DNA from: Flavobacteriaceae bacterium
Lineage (GTDB): Bacteria; Bacteroidota; Bacteroidia; Flavobacteriales; Flavobacteriaceae
Assembly: GCA_018608625.1 (NCBI GenBank)
Contig: JABAZC010000057.1
Coordinates: 1-44,162, forward strand
Reading direction: 5' to 3'
DNA: 44,162 bases
The position numbers and the translations under genes were made by a program. The stretch's first letter is position 1; every line of letters starts with the position of its first letter. Below the pieces are notes generated by a model, which did not search any database, was not told the origin of the DNA, and saw only the letters and a program-made list of their open reading frames with translations. Positions 24,613 to 34,500 of the stretch are shown one piece after another.

Positions 24613-25086
24613 CTAACGATGGTGATATGGTTCATTTTTCAGAATAGTAAAACTTCTGTAAAGCTGTTCAATTATAAATAAACGCACCATTTGGTGCGAA
24701 AATGTCATTTTTGAAAGTGCTAATTTAGTAGAAGCTTTTTTGTAAACATCTTCAGAAAACCCATATGGACCTCCAATAACTAGAACTAGGCGTTTTAACC
24801 CAGAATTCATCTGTTTTTGTAAGAAGTTTGAAAATCCGACTGAATTCATTTCTTGCCCATTTTCATCTAGTAGAATGAGGCGGTCTGAGTTAGAGATTTT
24901 ACTTAGTATTATCTTTCCTTCTTCTTTTTTTTGAAGCTTTTCAGATAAGTTTTTACTATTTTTTAAATCAGGAATGATTTCAAATGAAAATCGCACATAA
25001 TGCATTAGTCTGTTTTGATAGCTCTTTATAAGTTGATCGAGTTCAGTTTTATCAGTTTTTCCTACAGCAATGAGTTTAATATCCAT
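24613..25086 (-). CDS. rlmH: 23S rRNA pseudouridine-1915 N3-methyltransferase RlmH
   Basis: A 157-residue SPOUT methyltransferase that modifies pseudouridine 1915 in helix 69 of 23S rRNA on assembled 70S ribosomes. The knotted C-terminal half is clear: LVLVIGGPYGFSEDVYKKAS, KLALSKMTFSHQMVRLFIIE and the terminal motif LYRSFTILKNEPYHH. The length matches E. coli RlmH (155). The start ATG at 25086 gives the canonical MDIKLIAVGKT. It leads a two-gene operon with rdgB, and its promoter appears to overlap the start of the divergent nadC gene. Confidence 0.97.
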   Translation of the reverse strand: MDIKLIAVGKTDKTELDQLIKSYQNRLMHYVRFSFEIIPDLKNSKNLSEKLQKKEEGKIILSKISNSDRLILLDENGQEMNSVGFSNFLQKQMNSGLKRLVLVIGGPYGFSEDVYKKASTKLALSKMTFSHQMVRLFIIEQLYRSFTILKNEPYHHR

Positions 25087-25162
25087 TTTATAGTGTTAAA
25101 TTATTTTTGAATAAGGTCGTAGAATAGTTTAAATATTTCCTTAACAATTCATATTTTAGCTA

Positions 25163-25193
25163 CAAAGTTACAAATATGATTACCAATGCACAA
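25163..25193 (-). promoter_or_regulatory. Bacteroidota-type promoter for rlmH-rdgB
   Basis: On the minus strand: TTG (plus-strand CAA 25191-25193), a 20-base spacer, then TAACTTTG (plus-strand CAAAGTTA 25163-25170). The -33 element lies inside the first codons of nadC, so the divergent gene and this promoter overlap. The leader would be about 70 bases. Confidence 0.5.
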
Positions 25194-26033
25194 TTTAAAA
25201 ACGAAGTACAATTAATAATTGAAAATGCTGTTCGCGAGGATGTCGGAGAAGGGGATTATAGCTCTTTGGCATGTATACCTTTGAATGCCCTTGGTAAAGC
25301 GAAACTATTAATTAAGGATAATGGTATTATAGCAGGAATAAGCTTTGCAAAACAAGTATTCAACTACATAGACTCTAATTTAGTTGTTGAGACATTAATG
25401 AATGATGGTGACTCTGTAAAATTTGGTGATATAGCCTTTTATGTAGAAGGCTCTAAGCAATCTATTTTAAAAGCGGAACGAATAGTGTTAAATGCAATGC
25501 AACGCATGAGTGCTATTGCAACTAAAACCAATTTTTATGTTGAAATTCTTAAGGGAACAAATACCAAAATTTTAGACACCCGTAAAACTACTCCAGGCTT
25601 TAGGGCTTTAGAAAAATGGGCTGTGGCTATTGGAGGCGGAGTTAACCATCGATTTGCATTATACGACATGATCATGCTTAAAGATAATCATATTGACTTT
25701 GCTGGTGGCATAACTAAAGCCATAACAATGACTAAAAATTATTTAAAACAACACCAATTAGATCTTCCTATAGTAGTGGAGGCTCGCGACTTAGATGAGA
25801 TCTCTGAAATTTTGAATAATGATGGAGTATACCGAATTTTAATTGATAATTTCAACTACACAGATACTCAAAAAGCAATTGAGCTAATTGGAGACCAGTG
25901 TTTAACTGAATCATCGGGAGGAATAGATGAAGTAACTCTAAGGCATTATGCAGAATGTGGAGTTGATTATATTTCAAGTGGAGCTCTTACACATTCAGTT
26001 TCCAATATGGATCTAAGTCTTAAAGCACTATAA
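25176..26033 (+). CDS. nadC: Nicotinate-nucleotide diphosphorylase (carboxylating)
   Basis: A 285-residue quinolinate phosphoribosyltransferase, making nicotinate mononucleotide from quinolinate and PRPP in de novo NAD synthesis. Signatures: VREDVGEGDYSSLACI at 18-33, NAMQRMSAIAT near 108, TRKTTPGFRALEKWAVAIGG near 136-155, then HRFALYDMIMLKDNHI near 158-173, and a final SSGGIDEVTL...GVDYISSGALTHS. All residues of the phosphate- and quinolinate-binding pattern look present. It overlaps the next gene by one base (TAATG), which implies translational coupling with the BrkB-type membrane protein. nadA and nadB are not in the window. Confidence 0.97.
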   Translation: MITNAQFKNEVQLIIENAVREDVGEGDYSSLACIPLNALGKAKLLIKDNGIIAGISFAKQVFNYIDSNLVVETLMNDGDSVKFGDIAFYVEGSKQSILKAERIVLNAMQRMSAIATKTNFYVEILKGTNTKILDTRKTTPGFRALEKWAVAIGGGVNHRFALYDMIMLKDNHIDFAGGITKAITMTKNYLKQHQLDLPIVVEARDLDEISEILNNDGVYRILIDNFNYTDTQKAIELIGDQCLTESSGGIDEVTLRHYAECGVDYISSGALTHSVSNMDLSLKAL

Positions 26034-26971
26034 TGAGTTCATCTGTAGAAAATAAAATTTACAATACTCCTGTTCTTAATTGGATAGCTAAAATTCTGAG
26101 ACAAATTAAACTTCCTGGTTTTGAAGGGCTTTCTCTTTTTGATCTTCTTGAAATGTATGTGATAGGGATCTTTAAAGGTGCACTCACAACTCGAGCAAGT
26201 TCGATTGCCTTTAGCTTTTTTACGGCCATATTTCCATTTTTATTATTTATTATAATTCTAATCCCATACATCCCATTTGATAATTTCAAAGTTGATTTCC
26301 TAAACTTTCTAGATTCCTTTTTACCACCCCACACTTCTGATTTTTTCAATGAAAATATTTTTGAAAACATTAATGAGACCCGTACAGGCGGATTGTTATC
26401 TACTGTTTTTTTAATTTCTATGTTTTTAATGGCCAATGGCGTAAATGCTGTTTTTTCAGCATTCGAAAATTCGTATCATCAACAGATTAATAGACACTTT
26501 GTTAGACAGTATATTTATGCTCTTGGTGTTGCCATTATTTTAGTGGTTTTATTAATCCTTACAGTTGTTGGCTTTGGATACGCCCAGATATACTTGATTC
26601 ATCCAATCCTTGAAAGGTTTACTGCGAGTGATTCAGTAAGTGAGCTATTTTGGATTACTAGAGCAAAATATTTCTTTTTTGTGTTAATGACCTATGTGAG
26701 CATGGCCACCATTTATTATTTTGGAACTAAAAACGGGAAGTTATCTAGTTTCTTTTCTGTAGGCGCATTGTTTACCACTTTTTTAATTTTATTATCATCT
26801 TATTTATTTGGTCTCTACATAGAAAACTTTTCAACATATAATGAGCTGTACGGATCTATAGGGGCTTTGTTGATTCTGTTATTTTACTTTTGGTTAAATG
26901 CTAATATTATTCTCTTGGGCCATGAGCTAAACTCATCTCTTCAACTCTTAAAGAAAAAATGCATTCAATAA
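26033..26971 (+). CDS. YihY/BrkB family inner-membrane protein
   Basis: A 312-residue protein with about six membrane segments starting near residue 60 (SIAFSFFTAIFPFLLFIIIL). The family hallmark is the ASSIAFSFFTAIFPF stretch, the later MANGVNAVFSAFENSYHQ and the C-terminal SIGALLILLFYFWLNANIIL followed by GHELNSSL. The old annotation as ribonuclease BN is wrong for this family; function is unknown, though envelope or transport roles are often suggested. It starts on the nadC stop codon (one-base overlap) and ends 13 bases inside priA, so the three genes form a translationally coupled operon. Confidence 0.92.
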   Translation: MSSSVENKIYNTPVLNWIAKILRQIKLPGFEGLSLFDLLEMYVIGIFKGALTTRASSIAFSFFTAIFPFLLFIIILIPYIPFDNFKVDFLNFLDSFLPPHTSDFFNENIFENINETRTGGLLSTVFLISMFLMANGVNAVFSAFENSYHQQINRHFVRQYIYALGVAIILVVLLILTVVGFGYAQIYLIHPILERFTASDSVSELFWITRAKYFFFVLMTYVSMATIYYFGTKNGKLSSFFSVGALFTTFLILLSSYLFGLYIENFSTYNELYGSIGALLILLFYFWLNANIILLGHELNSSLQLLKKKCIQ

Positions 26972-29424
26972 TTCTAGATTTTGTAGAGGTCATTTTACCG
27001 TTGCCCTTAGAGCGAAACTTTACGTATGCTATTACAGCAGCAGAAGCTCAGTTTATAAAGCCTGGTTTTAGGGTTGCAGTTCCTTTTGGTAAGCGGAATG
27101 TTTATACAGGAATCGTTTATAAAGTTCATCAGGAACCGCCTACAGCTTATGAAGCGAAATCTATTCATAGTATTTTAGATAAATCCCCTATTTTGAATCA
27201 TTTTCAGTTTCAATTATGGGAATGGATATCTACTTATTATATGTGTACAATGGGAGAGGTTTTACGGGCTTCTTTACCCAGTGTGTTTTTGCTTGAAAGT
27301 GAAACTTTAATTTCTTTAAATAAATCTAATGATTTTGAGTCCTTTTGTCTTAGTGATGAGGAGTATTTGGTGTTTGAAGCATTACAGCAGCAATCGAGCT
27401 TAAAAATTGACGAAATAAATACGATTCTAAATAAGAAGAATGCGTTCCCTATTTTACAAAGTTTATTAGACCAAAAGGCTATTGTTGTTGAACAAGAAGT
27501 ATTAGATAAATACAAGCCTAAGCTTATTAGGTGTGTCAAAATCCATTCAGATTATGAGCCTAAAAATGCATTAAAAGGCCTTCTAACCTTACTTAGTCGT
27601 TCTGCCAAACAACGTGAACTTGTTTTGAATTACTTTCTATTAAGGTCGCAGAGTGATCAAATAAAAGTATCGGAACTTAAAACAAAAAGCAATGCTACTT
27701 CAACACAAATTAAAGCATTAATAGACAAAGGTGTTTTTGAAGACTATTTTTTTCAAACCGATCGAATTAAATTCGATGACTCTGGAGTTGGTACTTCAAA
27801 GGCCCTTAATAAGCACCAGGAACAGGCTTTGAATGAGATCAATATATCTTTTGAAACCCATGACATTAGTCTATTGCATGGTGTTACGTCTTCTGGAAAA
27901 ACAGAAATATATGTAAAAAAAATAGAAGCTATAATAGCCCAAGGAAAGCAAGTTCTTTATTTGGTACCAGAAATCGCACTAACGTCTCAGCTTGTCCATC
28001 GTTTAGAACAGTATTTTGGTAACCAAATAGCGGTCTACCATTCTCGTTATTCTCAAAATGAACGGCTAGAAGTATGGAATCATGTTCTTAATAATTCACA
28101 ATCGGCAAGGGTAATCATAGGCGCACGCTCTTCAGTACTCCTTCCTTTTCGTGATTTAGGTCTTGTGATAGTTGACGAAGAACACGAGCAGTCTTACAAG
28201 CAATTTGATCCAGCTCCGCGTTATCACGCTCGAGACACCGCAATTGTATTATCAGCTATGTTTAAGGCTAAAACACTTTTAGGGTCAGCAACTCCAAGTA
28301 TTGAAAGTTATTATAATGCTAAAAAGCAGAATAAATATGGTTATATAGCGCTTAAGCATCGTTTTAACAATATTCTGATGCCGGAAATAGAACTGGTGGA
28401 CCTCCAAGATAAGTATAAGCGTAAACGAATGACAAATCATTTTAGTGATCGACTGCTTATTGAAATTAAAGATGCTCTTGAATCTGGATTTCAGGTCATA
28501 TTATTTCAAAACCGTCGTGGCTATTCACCAATAGTTTCTTGTAACACTTGTGGTCATACGCCTGAGTGTCCAAATTGTGATGTCAGTCTTACATTTCATC
28601 AGTACAAAAATCAATTAAGATGTCACTATTGCAGTTATGTTATGGCTATGCAAATAACTTGTGGTGCTTGTGGGGGTATAGAAATAGATAGTAAAGGTTT
28701 TGGTACCGAACAAATCCAACAAGAAATAGAACTGTTGTTTCCAGATGCAAAGGTCGCTAGAATGGATTTAGATACCACTCGTGGAAAATATAGCTATGAC
28801 CGAATTATTTCTGGTTTTGAGAACAAAGAGGTTGATATACTGGTTGGTACCCAAATGGTAACTAAAGGCCTCGATTTTAGACATGTCAAATTAGTTGGTG
28901 TTCTTAACGCAGATCAGTTAATTAATTTTCCAGACTTTAGAGCTCATGAGCGTAGTTTTCAAATGCTTCAACAGGTTTCTGGACGTGCAGGTCGTACGGA
29001 TATTAGGGGTAAGGTAATTATTCAAACTTATAACCCTAACCATAAGATACTTCAGCAGGTTTCAATAAATGATTATGATTCTATGTTTGTTGAACAACTG
29101 GAAGATCGAAGGATTTATAATTACCCTCCGTATTGTCGTATAATTAAGCTAACGTTAAAGCATAGAGATTATAATAAAGTAAATGATGGAGCTGAATGGT
29201 TAGCAATTAGTTTACGAAGAGTTTTTAAAGCCAATGTTTTGGGGCCTGAATTCCCTGTGGTTTCAAGGGTTAGGAATCAATATCATAAAAATATTCTTCT
29301 CAAAATTCCTCAAAATCAATCGTTAGTAAAAACAAAATCAGCTATCAATAAAATAAAAACAACATTTTTGAGTACTAAGGATTACAGAGCGGTGAGGGTA
29401 ATTATTAATGTGGATAATTATTAA
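26959..29424 (+). CDS. priA: Primosomal protein N' (replication restart helicase PriA)
   Basis: An 821-residue superfamily 2 helicase that reloads the replisome at stalled forks. The N-terminal 3'-DNA-binding domain begins FVEVILPLPLERNFTYAI. Helicase motifs: GVTSSGKTEIY near 310-320 (Walker A), VDEEHEQSYKQ near 404 (DExH) and LLGSATPSIESY. The zinc region has eight cysteines at about 529-572: CNTCGHTPECPNCD, then CHYC and CGACGG. Motif VI is QQVSGRAGR. Length is slightly above the E. coli protein (732). It overlaps the preceding membrane-protein gene by 13 bases and meets the convergent LytTR regulator gene in a shared TTAA double stop. Confidence 0.97.
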   Translation: MHSIILDFVEVILPLPLERNFTYAITAAEAQFIKPGFRVAVPFGKRNVYTGIVYKVHQEPPTAYEAKSIHSILDKSPILNHFQFQLWEWISTYYMCTMGEVLRASLPSVFLLESETLISLNKSNDFESFCLSDEEYLVFEALQQQSSLKIDEINTILNKKNAFPILQSLLDQKAIVVEQEVLDKYKPKLIRCVKIHSDYEPKNALKGLLTLLSRSAKQRELVLNYFLLRSQSDQIKVSELKTKSNATSTQIKALIDKGVFEDYFFQTDRIKFDDSGVGTSKALNKHQEQALNEINISFETHDISLLHGVTSSGKTEIYVKKIEAIIAQGKQVLYLVPEIALTSQLVHRLEQYFGNQIAVYHSRYSQNERLEVWNHVLNNSQSARVIIGARSSVLLPFRDLGLVIVDEEHEQSYKQFDPAPRYHARDTAIVLSAMFKAKTLLGSATPSIESYYNAKKQNKYGYIALKHRFNNILMPEIELVDLQDKYKRKRMTNHFSDRLLIEIKDALESGFQVILFQNRRGYSPIVSCNTCGHTPECPNCDVSLTFHQYKNQLRCHYCSYVMAMQITCGACGGIEIDSKGFGTEQIQQEIELLFPDAKVARMDLDTTRGKYSYDRIISGFENKEVDILVGTQMVTKGLDFRHVKLVGVLNADQLINFPDFRAHERSFQMLQQVSGRAGRTDIRGKVIIQTYNPNHKILQQVSINDYDSMFVEQLEDRRIYNYPPYCRIIKLTLKHRDYNKVNDGAEWLAISLRRVFKANVLGPEFPVVSRVRNQYHKNILLKIPQNQSLVKTKSAINKIKTTFLSTKDYRAVRVIINVDNY

Positions 29425-30137
29425 CTAATGATAATATCCAAAGCTTGACTTAATTCCGTTTTTCGAGTTCTACTCAACGGGAGTTTTATTTTTTCAATTT
29501 CTACATGTTTACTATCATAACGATCCACCTTTTTTAAGTTAATAATGTATGATTTATGTATTCTTAAAAATAATCCTTTAGGAAGTTCGTTTTCAAAAGC
29601 TTTCATGGTCGATAGAATGACAAAACTTTTGTCTTTAGTTATTAGTTTAACATAATCTCCTAGCGCTTCAATCCATTTAATTTCATTAATGTATATTTTT
29701 CGTTTCTTTAAGTTGCTTTTCACGAAAATATGCTCACTATTAAAATCCTTAAGATTTTTAATCATTACTGATCTATCAATAGCTCTTGAAACGGCTTCAT
29801 TGAATCTATTACTTGTAATAGGCTTTGAGAGAAAGTCAACCACATTGTATTCAAAGGCTTTAAATGCTTGTGATTTATCGTCACTAATAATAATTACACT
29901 CGGAGTTGTTGTGTTTGTATTAGACTTGTAAATGTCGAGTAATTCAAAACCATCTAAACCAGAAAATAGAACATCCATTATAATTAAATTGACACTATTT
30001 GTTAGCAGAAAATGTTTAGCTTCGATTGGGGTTTTAAACTCACCAACAAGATTCAGAGAAGGGTGTGCATTAATAATTTTTAAGGATGCCAAACGATGGT
30101 TCGGATTGTCATCAATAATTACGCAATTTAAAATCAT
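29421..30137 (-). CDS. LytTR-type response regulator
   Basis: A 238-residue two-domain regulator. The receiver domain (about 3-122) has Asp9/Asp10, phospho-acceptor Asp55 in LIIMDVLFSGLDGFELL, Ser85 and Lys105 in FLSKPI. The LytTR DNA-binding domain (about 140-235) has IKWIEALGDYVKLIT, LPKGLFLRIHKSYIINLKKVD and PLSRTRKTEL. It should bind DNA when phosphorylated by a LytS-type or other histidine kinase, but no kinase gene is nearby, so it is an orphan. It converges on priA and is divergent from rpsF across 175 bases. The target genes are unknown; LytTR proteins often autoregulate. Confidence 0.93.
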   Translation of the reverse strand: MILNCVIIDDNPNHRLASLKIINAHPSLNLVGEFKTPIEAKHFLLTNSVNLIIMDVLFSGLDGFELLDIYKSNTNTTTPSVIIISDDKSQAFKAFEYNVVDFLSKPITSNRFNEAVSRAIDRSVMIKNLKDFNSEHIFVKSNLKKRKIYINEIKWIEALGDYVKLITKDKSFVILSTMKAFENELPKGLFLRIHKSYIINLKKVDRYDSKHVEIEKIKLPLSRTRKTELSQALDIIIS

Positions 30138-30249
30138 CTCAGTATGTTTAGTATAAGCTATAACAATAATACAAAAAATAAATCGTTTAAAATCACAAAA
30201 AATCCGTTAAACGTATTTAGCAATAGAAATTAAATAATGCTATATAATG

Positions 30250-30280
30250 TTGTCAGGACAATAATTAATACTTATTTTTG
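30250..30280 (+). promoter_or_regulatory. Bacteroidota-type promoter for rpsF-rpsR-rplI
   Basis: TTG at 30250-30252, a 20-base spacer and TATTTTTG at 30273-30280. An excellent match to the phylum consensus, giving a leader of about 25-30 bases before the rpsF ATG at 30313. Confidence 0.7.
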
Positions 30281-30312
30281 CAGCCATTTTAAAACAAAAA
30301 ATTATAGAATTT

Positions 30313-30651
30313 ATGAATCATTACGAAACTGTTTTCATCTTGAATCCCGTTTTATCTGACATCCAGATAAAGGAAACAGTAAAGAAATACGAGGAATTAC
30401 TCGTTTCTAAAGGAGCAAAGATGGTATCGAAAGAAGATTGGGGGCTAAAAAAGTTAGCCTATCCAATTCAAAACAAAAAAAGTGGATTTTATCACTTATT
30501 TGAATTTACTGCACCTGGAGAGGCTATTGGCCCCCTTGAAGTAGAATTTAGACGTGACGAGCGTTTTATGCGTTATCTAACAGTTAGCTTAGATAAACAT
30601 GCGATCTCATGGGCTGAAAGAAGAAGAGTTAAACTTAAAGAAAAAGCGTAA
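30313..30651 (+). CDS. rpsF: 30S ribosomal protein S6
   Basis: A 112-residue S6 protein ([14 protein letters not shown] start; [20 protein letters not shown] core; [18 protein letters not shown]-terminal strand). S6 pairs with S18 in the platform of the small subunit. It opens a three-gene operon with rpsR two bases downstream and rplI beyond. The single-strand binding protein or PriB gene found in this operon elsewhere is absent. The C-terminal tail is short and lysine-rich, without the poly-glutamate extension of E. coli S6. Confidence 0.98.
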   Translation: MNHYETVFILNPVLSDIQIKETVKKYEELLVSKGAKMVSKEDWGLKKLAYPIQNKKSGFYHLFEFTAPGEAIGPLEVEFRRDERFMRYLTVSLDKHAISWAERRRVKLKEKA

Positions 30652-30653
30652 TT

Positions 30654-30947
30654 ATGTCTATAGAACAACAAGCCAAAGGAAAAAAAGATGGTGAAATCAG
30701 ATATTTAACGCCTTTAAATATTGACACCAACAAAGCAAAAAAATACTGTCGTTTCAAAAAATCAGGTATCAAATATATCGATTATAAAGATCCAGATTTT
30801 TTAATAAAATTCGTAAACGAACAAGGTAAGTTATTACCAAGACGTTTAACTGGAACTTCACTAAAGTATCAAAGAAAAGTATCTGTTGCTGTGAAAAGAG
30901 CAAGACATTTAGCCTTGATGCCTTACGTAGCTGATTTATTGAAATAA
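30654..30947 (+). CDS. rpsR: 30S ribosomal protein S18
   Basis: A 97-residue S18 protein with the core [18 protein letters not shown], then [19 protein letters not shown] and [12 protein letters not shown], matching the family. It is about 20 residues longer than E. coli S18 because of an N-terminal extension ([20 protein letters not shown]), which is common in Bacteroidota. It is two bases after rpsF and 13 bases before rplI, in the S6-S18-L9 operon. S18 forms a heterodimer with S6 on 16S rRNA. Confidence 0.98.
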   Translation: MSIEQQAKGKKDGEIRYLTPLNIDTNKAKKYCRFKKSGIKYIDYKDPDFLIKFVNEQGKLLPRRLTGTSLKYQRKVSVAVKRARHLALMPYVADLLK

Positions 30948-30960
30948 AACTATTATAACT

Positions 30961-31410
30961 ATGGAACTTATATTAAAACATGACGTAGAAGGATTGGGGT
31001 TTAAAGATGATGTTGTAACAGTGAAAAACGGTTATGGTAGAAACTTTTTAATTCCAGGAGGTAAAGCCATCCTTGCTACGGTATCTGCTAGAAAAGTATT
31101 AGCAGAAAATTTAAAACAACGTGCCTTTAAAGAAAAGAAAATCGTTGATGAAGCACAAGCGATAGCGGAAGCATTAAAAGCTTTAGAAATCAAAATATCA
31201 GCTAAAGTTGGTGCTGGAGATAAATTATTTGGATCTGTCAATAATATTGACTTAGCTACATCTTTAGATAAAGCTGGTCATACAATTGACAAGAAATTCA
31301 TTAATGTTACCGGAGGTAACGTTAAACGTCTTGGTAAATACACTGCTGTAATTCGTCTTCATAGAGATGTAGCAGTTGATTTGCCTTTCGAAATAATAGC
31401 AGGTAGTTAA
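30961..31410 (+). CDS. rplI: 50S ribosomal protein L9
   Basis: A 149-residue L9 protein. The N-terminal rRNA-binding domain reads MELILKHDVEGLGFKDDVVTVKNGY in parts, with GRNFLIPGGKAILAT. A long connecting helix (about 45-75) leads to the C-terminal domain (ISAKVGAGDKLFGSVNNIDLA, then a terminal DLPFEIIAGS). It matches the E. coli length exactly. It is the last gene of the S6-S18-L9 operon, with a strong intrinsic terminator 42 bases after the stop. Confidence 0.98.
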   Translation: MELILKHDVEGLGFKDDVVTVKNGYGRNFLIPGGKAILATVSARKVLAENLKQRAFKEKKIVDEAQAIAEALKALEIKISAKVGAGDKLFGSVNNIDLATSLDKAGHTIDKKFINVTGGNVKRLGKYTAVIRLHRDVAVDLPFEIIAGS

Positions 31411-31451
31411 TATTTGTTGTTAATAAAAAGTTAATAAATTACAAATTTATT

Positions 31452-31481
31452 AAGCCTACATTTTTGTGTAGGCTTTTTTTT
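31452..31481 (+). terminator. Intrinsic terminator after rplI
   Basis: A perfect nine-base stem AAGCCTACA / TGTAGGCTT with a six-base loop, followed by a T run of eight. It closes the rpsF operon. Confidence 0.9.
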
Positions 31482-31522
31482 GTGTTTAAATTTATGGTTC
31501 AACAACTAAACAATTTTACAAC

Positions 31523-34500
31523 ATGAAAAAATTATTAACACTTTTTATTTTCTTTTTTACTTGTTCATTGTCCTTTTCTCAAGTGACAACATCAAGTATT
31601 AAGGGAGTTGTTTCCGATGAAACAAGTTCTGGCTTTCCCGGAGCAAACGTAGTGGTATTTCACACACCTACTGGAACAACCTATGGTGCAGCTACCGACA
31701 TTGACGGTAGATTTAATCTAGTCAACCTTAGAGTTGGTGGACCCTACACGGTTACTGTAAGCTATATTGGTTACACCACTACCACCTTTCCTAACGTGTA
31801 TCTTACCTTAGGCAAAACAGAAGTTTTAAGCTTATCGATGATTCCTGATTCACAACAATTAGATGCAGTAGTGATTACTGCTAGTAATACAAAAGGCGTT
31901 TTTGGTAGTGATCGTACTGGAGCCGAAACTAATGTGGGACGTAAAGAATTAACAACACTTCCTACAATATCTAGATCTGCTTCTGACTTTACTCGCTTAG
32001 AGCCTACGGCAAGTAATGGTTCTTTTGGGGGACGTAATGATCAGTACAATAACTTTTCTTTAGATGGTGCCATTTTCAATAATCCATTTGGATTGGATGC
32101 AGCCACTCCAGGAGGTCAAACAAATGCTCAGCCAGTTTCTTTGGATGCGATTGATCAAATTCAAGTATCTACAGCTCCTTATGATGTCACGCAATCTGGA
32201 TTTACCGGAGCTTCAGTAAACGCAGTTACAAAAAGTGGTTCAAATGAATTTAAAGGAACTGTTTACGGATTTTACAGAAACGAAGATATGACCGGCTCCA
32301 AGATTAAGGGAGAAGATATTTTTGTACCTAGTTTGACACAGGAACAAACAGGATTTAGTATTGGAGGTCCAATCATAAAAAATAAATTATTCTTTTTTGC
32401 CAACTATGAAGAAGATAAAAGAGATGATTTAGGACAATCTTGGTTACCTAATAGAGGAACTGGAGCGATTAACGAATCTGTTGTATTAGAATCAGACTTA
32501 TTGGCTGTTCAAGGTGCATTATCTGCACTGGGATACGATTCGGGAGCTTATGAAGGTTTTATTCATCAATCGCAATCTAGTAAAGGAATCTTTAAATTAG
32601 ATTGGAATGTAAACGATAATAACCAATTAGCAGTGATTTATAACTGGTTAGATGCGTCTAAAGACAAGCCTGCTCACCCTACAGCGTTAGGGTTTAGAGG
32701 GCCAAATGCTTCTATTTTACAATTTGAGAATTCAGGATATCAAATTAACAATAAATTAAATTCTCTTCAAGTCGAATTAAATTCAAGGTTATCAGATAAT
32801 GTATCTAATAAAATGCAATTTGGATATACAGTATTTGAAGACTTTAGAAATCCAATGTCTACACCAGCGCCAGCAATTACGATACAGAACGGACAAGGTC
32901 AAAATTATATCATTGCAGGACATGAGCCATTTTCTATTAACAATGTATTAGACCAAACAGTTTTACAGTTTTCTAATAATATGACGTATACTAAAGCAAA
33001 CCACACCTATACAGTTGGGTTTTCATTTGAACAATTTGAATTTGATAATTCTTTTAATCTTGGTACCTTTGGATATGGAAATGCGAACGGATATGTAGGT
33101 GCCTTTGGTTCTTTTCCATCTGTTGATGCATTTTTAGAAGCTTCAAACAATGGGCTTATTTCAGAAGCATTAGCAAATGCTCAAAATGTCCAAAATGCAG
33201 GAAATTGGGCGCTAGCAGAAACTAATGTTGGTCAATTAGCATTTTACCTTCAAGATGAATGGGATGTGAATGATAAATTTAAATTAACCTATGGAGTACG
33301 TTTTGACAAGCCATTGTTTTTTGACACAGCAGATACAGCACAAGACGTAATTGATGGGACTACAGATTATTTCCCTGAAATTCCTTACGTAAATCCTAAT
33401 ACGGGACAAATTCAGCAATTGAGTAACACCCAAATGCCATCTAGCGATTGGTTAGTGTCTCCACGTGTAGGATTTAACTACGATGTCAATGGGGATAGTA
33501 CGTTCCAATTAAGAGGTGGGTCTGGTTTATTTACTGGTCGTTTTCCTTTTGTATGGCTAGGTAACCAAGTTGGTAACCCAAATTTTTGGTTTCAACAAAA
33601 TGTGGATCCTGATTACAAATTTCCACAAGTATGGAGAACTAACTTAGGGATTGATCACGAGTATGACAATGGATTAATAGTTACTGCAGACCTGTCTTAC
33701 ACTAAAGATTTTAACGGAGCTCATGTTCAGAATTGGGGATTAACCCCTCCTTCAGGAACCCTACAAGGAGTAGATTCTAGACCAATATATACAGCGGCAG
33801 ATCATGTTGTAGGTGCTTTTGGAAGTCAAGCAAATGCATATGTATTTACAAACTCTGATAAAGGTCGTATTTGGAATGCTTCTTTAAAAGCTCAGAAAAC
33901 ATTTGATAATGGTTTATACGCTATGTTAGCTTACAGCTATTTAGATTCAAAAGATGTAAATTCTATTGAAGCAGAGATTACAGGTGATGCATTTGCATTT
34001 AACCCTGTTGTGGGAGATGCTAATGCAGATGAATTATCTTACTCTAGATACGGAGATACTCACCGAATAATTGGAGTTTTGAGTAAAAATTGGATCTATG
34101 GTACTAGTGATCAGTGGTCAACATCAATTTCTTCTTTCTTTGAAGTCTCTCAAGGTGGTCGTTTTAGCTATACGTATGGAGGAGATGTTAATGGAGATGG
34201 AAACGGTGGTAATGATTTAATTTATGTACCAACTTCTAGTGAAGTTAATCAAATGAACTTCTCTGGAGCTGGTGAAGCTGCGGCCTATGACGCTTTTATA
34301 GCTCAAGATGATTATTTAAGTGGACGTAGAGGAGATTATGCAGAACGTTATGGAGCAGTTAGCCCATGGACTACAAGAGTAGATGTTAAATTTTTGCAAG
34401 ACTATAAGATTAAGGTTTCAGAAAATAAAACAAATACGATTCAATTCAGTATAGATGTTTTAAACGCCGGCAATATGGTTAATTCTAATTGGGGACTAGT

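Noticed and set aside
26033-26971. Ribonuclease BN annotation of the BrkB-type protein
   Set aside because: The YihY/BrkB family is an integral membrane family; ribonuclease BN activity belongs to RNase Z (elaC).
30138-30312. Small RNA gene between the LytTR regulator and rpsF
   Set aside because: No stable hairpin with a T run was found; the only clear signal is the rpsF promoter.
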